A DNA stretch of 57,815 bases from G020353115 sp964389685. Lineage in GTDB: Bacteria > Bacteroidota > Bacteroidia > Bacteroidales > VadinHA17. The DNA is taken from positions 1 through 57,815 of the forward strand of contig CAYMFM010000018.1 of the NCBI GenBank assembly GCA_964389685.1, given 5' to 3'. The notes beneath the pieces were generated by a model that was not told where the DNA came from, ran no database searches, and saw only the letters and a list, made by a program, of their open reading frames with translations. This document shows positions 53,693 through 57,815 of the stretch, in pieces (positions within the stretch are counted from its first letter, which is position 1; each line of letters starts with the position of its first letter). The position numbers and the translations under genes were made by a program.

Positions 53693-55840
53693 ATGAAACG
53701 GACTATCATCATTTTTTTCAGCACAATTTTTTTCATATCGTATCCCATTCATGCCGACGAGGGGATGTGGTTACCTCTCCTCATCAAGGAGTTAAATATC
53801 GATAAAATGCAGGAAATGGGTCTCACCCTGACTGCAGAACAGATCTATAGTGTGAACCACTCCAGCCTGAAGGATGCCATTCCCATTTTTGGTGGGGGAT
53901 GCACCAGTGAGATTATTTCCGATCAGGGATTACTGATGACCAACATGCATTGCGGTTACCGGCAGGTTCAATCGCATTCCACTCTGGAGCACGATTATTT
54001 AAAGAACGGATTCTGGGCGACGAGCCGGGCAGAAGAGCTTCCCTGCCCCGGTTTGTCCGTAACCTTCCTGATCCGGATGGACGATGTGACAGAAGAGGTA
54101 CTGAAGGGCATTACAGAAGATATGGATGAGGAGGAGCGGCTGGAAAAGATCGGGGAAGCATCCGAAATGATTGAAGAGCGGGCAGCTGAAGGTGAACGTT
54201 ATGAAACGCTGGTCAGAAGTTACTACGGAGGGAACCAATATTACCTCATCGTTTATGAGCGGTATCGTGATGTCAGGCTTGTCGGCGCCCCACCGGTTTC
54301 CATCAGTGATTTTGGCAGCCTTACCGATAACTGGATGTGGCCCCGTCACAAAGCCGATTTTGCCCTGTTCCGGATTTACATGTCACCCGATGGTAAGCCG
54401 GCTGAATATGCTTCGGATAATGTTCCCCTGAAACCCAAACATTACCTCCCGGTTTCGATTCGGGGTGTTGAAAAAGGTGATTTTGCCATGATCCTTGGCT
54501 ACCCCGGAAGCACCACACGGTACATGACCTCTTACGGTATCGAAGAGCTACTGGATGTTACCCATCCGAACCGCATCAGGATCCGGGGAAGAAAGCTTGA
54601 ACTGATGAATGAGGATATGAATGCCGATCCGGGAATCCGGATCAAGTATGCCGCCAAGTACAAAGGCGCAAGCAATTACTGGAAATACAGCATTGGCCAG
54701 ACCGAGGGTTTGAACCGGCTAAAGGTATTGGATAAAAAAAGGGCGATTGAAAAACAGTTCAGCGAATGGGTAAAAAGCACTCCGGTAAGAGAGGCTAAAT
54801 ATGGAGATGCCCTGGATCTGATCAAAACATCCTATGCAGCCAGGCGCGAGTATACAAATGCCTCCCAATACATTCGCGAATGCCTGATTAGCGGTAGTGA
54901 AATCCTATCGTTTGCAAATAGCATTCATTACATGGTCCTGCCACTGAGTAGTCCCAAGAAATCCGATCAGGAAGAAGGAAAAGTTGCCGGTGCTGTAAAA
55001 TCGAGAGCGGAACGATTTTTTAAAGATTATAATGCTGAGACCGATAAAAAAATAACCAGGGCATTGTTCCGGATGTTTATAGACGATATAGATCCAGCTT
55101 ACTACCCTGAAAGTTTTTCAATCATAACCGGGGAGTACCAGTGTAATGTGGCTGCCTTTGTGGATGACCTGTTTGCCCAATCAATATTTGCTGACGAATC
55201 CAGGTTTAACGATTTTCAAAACAGCCTGGATCCGGAGAGGGTGGATAAGGATCTTGCCGTAAAAATGGCTTCTCCCATCTATCTGAAAAGCATGGAATTA
55301 ACCAGGAAAAACAATAATTTTTCGCAGGATCTCCGAAGAGGACAACGTCTTTTTATCTCCGGTTTGATGGAGATGGAAAAGGTTTCCTATCCCGACGCCA
55401 ACTCCACCATGCGGCTTACGTATGGAACCGTGGGAGATTACAGCCCAAAGGATGCAGTCCTGTATAAACATTATACCACCCTGAAAGGGGTGATAGAGAA
55501 GGAGGATCCGGACAACTATGAATTCATCGTGCCATCACGATTGAAGGAACTCTATGAAAAGAAGGATTATGGACGGTATGGTGATGACGGTGTCATGCCG
55601 GTTTGCTTTACCACAAATAACGACATTACCGGAGGAAATTCCGGCAGTCCTGTCATCGGAGCAAATGGTGAATTGATCGGATTGGCTTTTGACGGGAACT
55701 GGGAGGCAATGAGTGGAGACATTGCGTTTGAACCCGAATACCAGAAAACCATCTGTGTGGATACAAGGTATATCCTGTTTATTATTGATAAATATGCCGG
55801 CGCATCCTATCTTATCGATGAGATGACAATTGTCGATTAA
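53693..55840 (+). CDS. S46 dipeptidyl peptidase, DPP7-like (second copy)
   Basis: A 715-aa tandem paralogue of the previous gene. Signal peptide (IIFFSTIFFISYPIHA), mature DEGMWLPLLI, triad His in LMTNMHCGY, Asp in TDNWMWPRHKADF and Ser in TGGNSGSPV; Gly again at the S1-determining position (GLAFDGNWE). The two proteins differ mostly in the helical cap (about residues 340-560), which shapes substrate entry, so they may divide peptide substrates. MarC's start lies one base past its stop. Both would feed dipeptides into an amino-acid-fermenting or proteolytic metabolism. Confidence 0.95.
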   Translation: MKRTIIIFFSTIFFISYPIHADEGMWLPLLIKELNIDKMQEMGLTLTAEQIYSVNHSSLKDAIPIFGGGCTSEIISDQGLLMTNMHCGYRQVQSHSTLEHDYLKNGFWATSRAEELPCPGLSVTFLIRMDDVTEEVLKGITEDMDEEERLEKIGEASEMIEERAAEGERYETLVRSYYGGNQYYLIVYERYRDVRLVGAPPVSISDFGSLTDNWMWPRHKADFALFRIYMSPDGKPAEYASDNVPLKPKHYLPVSIRGVEKGDFAMILGYPGSTTRYMTSYGIEELLDVTHPNRIRIRGRKLELMNEDMNADPGIRIKYAAKYKGASNYWKYSIGQTEGLNRLKVLDKKRAIEKQFSEWVKSTPVREAKYGDALDLIKTSYAARREYTNASQYIRECLISGSEILSFANSIHYMVLPLSSPKKSDQEEGKVAGAVKSRAERFFKDYNAETDKKITRALFRMFIDDIDPAYYPESFSIITGEYQCNVAAFVDDLFAQSIFADESRFNDFQNSLDPERVDKDLAVKMASPIYLKSMELTRKNNNFSQDLRRGQRLFISGLMEMEKVSYPDANSTMRLTYGTVGDYSPKDAVLYKHYTTLKGVIEKEDPDNYEFIVPSRLKELYEKKDYGRYGDDGVMPVCFTTNNDITGGNSGSPVIGANGELIGLAFDGNWEAMSGDIAFEPEYQKTICVDTRYILFIIDKYAGASYLIDEMTIVD

Positions 55841-55841
55841 G

Positions 55842-56048
55842 ATGGATTTCAGTTTTATCGAAATATTCGCTGCATTCATGGTATTGTTTGCCGTGATTGA
55901 TATCCCCGGGTCGATCCCGGTTATTCTCGACATCAAGGAGAAGACCGGTTTGCACATCCTGAAAAAGGTATTTGGGGTGATCCTGCCAGCCATAGCCGTC
56001 AAACTTTTCGTATCAAATACAGGAATTACGTTAGGCAATGCCCCCTGA
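55842..56048 (+). pseudogene. MarC-family protein with in-frame internal deletion
   Basis: A 68-aa product joining the N-terminal segment of a MarC/UPF0056 protein (FMVLFAVIDIPGSIPVIL) directly to its C-terminal segment (LKKVFGVILPAIAVKLFVSN). Normal members have about 200 aa and six helices; the middle four are absent although the frame is intact. It starts one base after the S46 stop and its TGA overlaps rnhA (56038), so it is translated within a compact operon. It is probably non-functional. Confidence 0.75.
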
Positions 56049-56511
56049 GATCACGATATATACCGATGGTGCAGCACGGGGCAATCCCGGTCCGGGAGGG
56101 TATGGGATTGTCATGATATCAGGGAAGCACCGTAAGGAGCTTTCTGCAGGATACCGCCTGACCACCAACAACCGGATGGAACTGCTTGCCGTGATCGTTG
56201 CGCTGGAAAGCCTGAAAAGGACGAACAGCCATGTCACCATCTATACCGATTCGCGGTATGTAGCAGATGCCGTTGAGAAAAACTGGGTATTCGAATGGGA
56301 GCGGAAAGGGTTTAAGAAGAAAAAAAATCCCGATCTCTGGAGAAGGTTCCTTGCCGTTTATCGTCAGCACAAAGTAACCTTTCGATGGATCAAAGGGCAT
56401 GCAAACATCCCCGAAAACGAGTTATGCGATCGTCTTGCCGTTGACGCCTCCTATGGTCCCGACCTGCTTGAGGATAAAGGGTACGTGGAAGAAGAGGAAA
56501 AACTCTTCTAA
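56038..56511 (+). CDS. rnhA: Ribonuclease HI
   Basis: A 157-aa enzyme cutting the RNA strand of RNA/DNA hybrids. Catalytic acids are in IYTDGAARGNPGPGG (first Asp), NNRMELLAV (Glu), IYTDSRYV (second Asp) and ENELCDRLA (last Asp), with the conserved WIKGHA before it. Length is typical for bacterial RNase HI. Its start overlaps the gutted marC reading frame by 11 nt. Together with rnhB at 48 kb both cellular RNase H types are present. Confidence 0.96.
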   Translation: MPPEITIYTDGAARGNPGPGGYGIVMISGKHRKELSAGYRLTTNNRMELLAVIVALESLKRTNSHVTIYTDSRYVADAVEKNWVFEWERKGFKKKKNPDLWRRFLAVYRQHKVTFRWIKGHANIPENELCDRLAVDASYGPDLLEDKGYVEEEEKLF

Positions 56512-56862
56512 TGCCTTAATTATACAAATGCCTTAAATGCCTCAATTTTTGATGCAATACACCCCATGATGAATTTCGAATGTCGAATTTCGAATTTTGG
56601 TTTATTTTACCCGTCAAGCGGACTTTAAGCCGCTAGACGGGTAGGCTAATCCACCTAGCGCCAGCCTGCTGGTCTGTCAGGGATTACCCGCTTGACGGAT
56701 AAAGCCATAGGAACATACTCACCAAACCTGCCAAAATGTGGGTAGACGGGAGGAACCCGGTCTGATCAGCAGGATAGAAAGAATTAATCCTGAAAATAGT
56801 GATACGATGACTTGCCACTGTCCAATCGACCTTCACTTAGTCATCGTATCACTGTAAAAACA
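56512..56862. other. Intergenic interval with hairpins and palindrome copy 7
   Basis: Contains an imperfect hairpin (56609-56642, ACCCGTCAAGCGG/CCGCTAGACGGGT) with related CCGCTTGACGG sequence near 56690, and palindrome copy 7. No gene. Confidence 0.65.
56798..56853. repeat. Dispersed palindrome, copy 7
   Basis: Perfect 15-bp arms at 56798-56812 and 56839-56853 with a 26-nt loop. It sits 10 bp past the stop of the T9SS gene on the minus strand and could end that transcript. Confidence 0.88.
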
Positions 56863-57363
56863 TCAAAACTTCTGGATCTTGTATGTTTTCTGTACCCGCC
56901 GGTCGGGTGTAAAGATCCTGACCAGGTAAACCCCACGGGTGAGACCGGACAGATCGAAGGTTTCGATATCTCCCCGGGTCACATAGTATAGCTCACGGAT
57001 CATCTGTTTCCTGCCTGCAATATCCATGATCTCCACGTTCAGGTCGAGTGGTTCGGTCACATCGAACCGGATATTGAGGAATTGGGATACCGGGTTTGGA
57101 TAGGCGGTAATGGACCAGTCCAGTCCGGTTTCCTTTATACTCGTTCCGATATCATAGGGTTGCTGGAATCCCTGGGTTAATGTCAGGGTAGCCGTTTTCA
57201 GGGTGGTAACTGCAATCTCACCAATGGTTGCTGACAGGGTATATCCCCCTGCAGAAAAGTAGCTGCCTCCTGAAGAGACAACGGTAGGGGTCAGGGTTTG
57301 AGCCATCAGGTTAAAAGAGAACGGACCCAGCAGGGAAACAATTAGAATAGCTTTAATTTTCAT
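56863..57363 (-). CDS. Small secreted protein with T9SS type A sorting domain
   Basis: A 166-aa paralogue of the protein at 44.4 kb. It has a signal peptide (IVSLLGPFSFNLMAQ), the same N-terminal module (VVSSGGSYFSAGGYTLSATI, GEIAVTT, LTQGFQQP) and a T9SS C-terminal domain (ITAYPNPVSQFLNIRF, RGVYLVRIFTPDRR, KTYKIQKF). It lies 36 nt downstream of the S74-type gene on the same strand, so it is probably in one operon with it. Confidence 0.87.
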   Translation of the reverse strand: MKIKAILIVSLLGPFSFNLMAQTLTPTVVSSGGSYFSAGGYTLSATIGEIAVTTLKTATLTLTQGFQQPYDIGTSIKETGLDWSITAYPNPVSQFLNIRFDVTEPLDLNVEIMDIAGRKQMIRELYYVTRGDIETFDLSGLTRGVYLVRIFTPDRRVQKTYKIQKF

Positions 57364-57399
57364 TGTTTTTATCCTTTACATGAATAACAAGTAAATTGA

Positions 57400-57815
57400 T
57401 CATTGTTTCTCTTTAAGCAACTCTACTTCTTTCATCAGCTTTTTAATTAAAACCTCCTGTTCCTCAATCATCTTTTGTTGCTCTTTCATGGCTTCGACTA
57501 AAAGGGCTGTAATGGGAGCGTATTGCATGGTGAGTTTTTCGCTATCATTATTTACAACTTCCGGAATAACATCGATAGCTTCCTGAGCCACAAATCCCAT
57601 CTGCAAACCTGACCCTCCAATCTCCTTGTCTTTCCACTCATAATTTACACCCCTTAATTTCTTGACTCGTGCAAGAGCATCAGGTATGGTTTGTATGTTT
57701 TCTTTGAATCTCTGGTCGCTTAGGCTATTCCAGGCACTGGATCCACCTGCCTGGCCATTTACAAAAAATTCATATCCTGAAGGTCTATGTGTATCATTCC
57801 CATTAATGACAACAT
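57400..57815 (-). CDS. Peptidase S74 (intramolecular chaperone) protein, C-terminal part
   Basis: The last ~138 codons of a gene that continues beyond the window's right end. The sequence shows the S74 domain: WNSLSDQRFKENIQTIPDAL, NYEWKDKEIGGSG, MGFVAQEAIDVIPEVV and the terminal coiled coil (MKEQQKMIEEQEVLIKKLMK). In tail spikes and related fibres this domain drives trimer folding and cuts itself off at a conserved Ser; here SLSDQRFKENI holds the candidate Ser. It is expected to be a secreted fibre-like surface protein, in operon with the T9SS protein downstream. Confidence 0.9.
   Translation of the reverse strand, partial: VVINGNDTHRPSGYEFFVNGQAGGSSAWNSLSDQRFKENIQTIPDALARVKKLRGVNYEWKDKEIGGSGLQMGFVAQEAIDVIPEVVNNDSEKLTMQYAPITALLVEAMKEQQKMIEEQEVLIKKLMKEVELLKEKQ

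Overview
The window looks like a chromosomal segment of a Bacteroidota bacterium, most plausibly an environmental Bacteroidales/Marinilabiliales-type lineage. Supporting signs are a SusC/SusD pair, three proteins with type IX secretion (T9SS) C-terminal sorting domains, a PorE-like OmpA protein, two S46 dipeptidyl peptidases found mainly in this phylum, FtsX/MacB-type permeases beside sigma-54 regulators, DUF4252 and HU/SPOR proteins, and promoters of the TTTG-N19/20-TAnnTTTG type. No species can be assigned from sequence reading alone.

Layout. 1-0.6 kb: broken ABC ATPase remnant. 0.6-5.5 kb: susD and susC-like genes on the minus strand with a terminator. 5.5-12 kb: repeat-rich, gene-poor stretch holding an AbiEi-like/Fic fusion with a tandem operator-like repeat, one secreted unknown, and an initiator tRNA with a duplicated 3' end. 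12-18 kb: NtrY-like kinase and NtrC-like sigma-54 activator, divergent from a thioredoxin-FtsX operon that carries a recognisable sigma-54 promoter and an upstream palindrome. 18-26 kb: lipoprotein, second FtsX permease, and a cluster of decayed genes (pirin, sodium:solute symporter, isoprenylcysteine methyltransferase-like, a histidine kinase without its phosphoacceptor domain) around an intact RraA-like gene. 26-35 kb: WG-repeat protein, ADPRM-like phosphoesterase, NTF2-like lipoprotein, large T9SS BNR/sortilin protein, secreted Gfo/Idh/MocA oxidoreductase and SDR. 35-42.6 kb: cell-envelope cluster (HU-SPOR, FSU-domain, PorE-like OmpA, DUF4252), then VanZ-like and SLOG genes. 43-48.6 kb: collagen/C1q protein with a T9SS partner, O-unit flippase, glycosyltransferase, RNase HII. 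49-57.8 kb: PadR regulator and membrane partner with an overlapping promoter/operator, RlmN, tandem DPP7-like peptidases, a gutted MarC, RNase HI, and a T9SS protein beside a partial S74 chaperone protein.

The most distinctive non-coding feature is a family of intergenic palindromes (15-bp arms, AGTGATACGATGACT and its complement) present at seven places, five with both arms, interwoven with other hairpin families and a near-identical ~200-bp block at two places. A second theme is decay by deletion: three genes keep both ends but lack the middle, and others survive only as C-terminal stubs.
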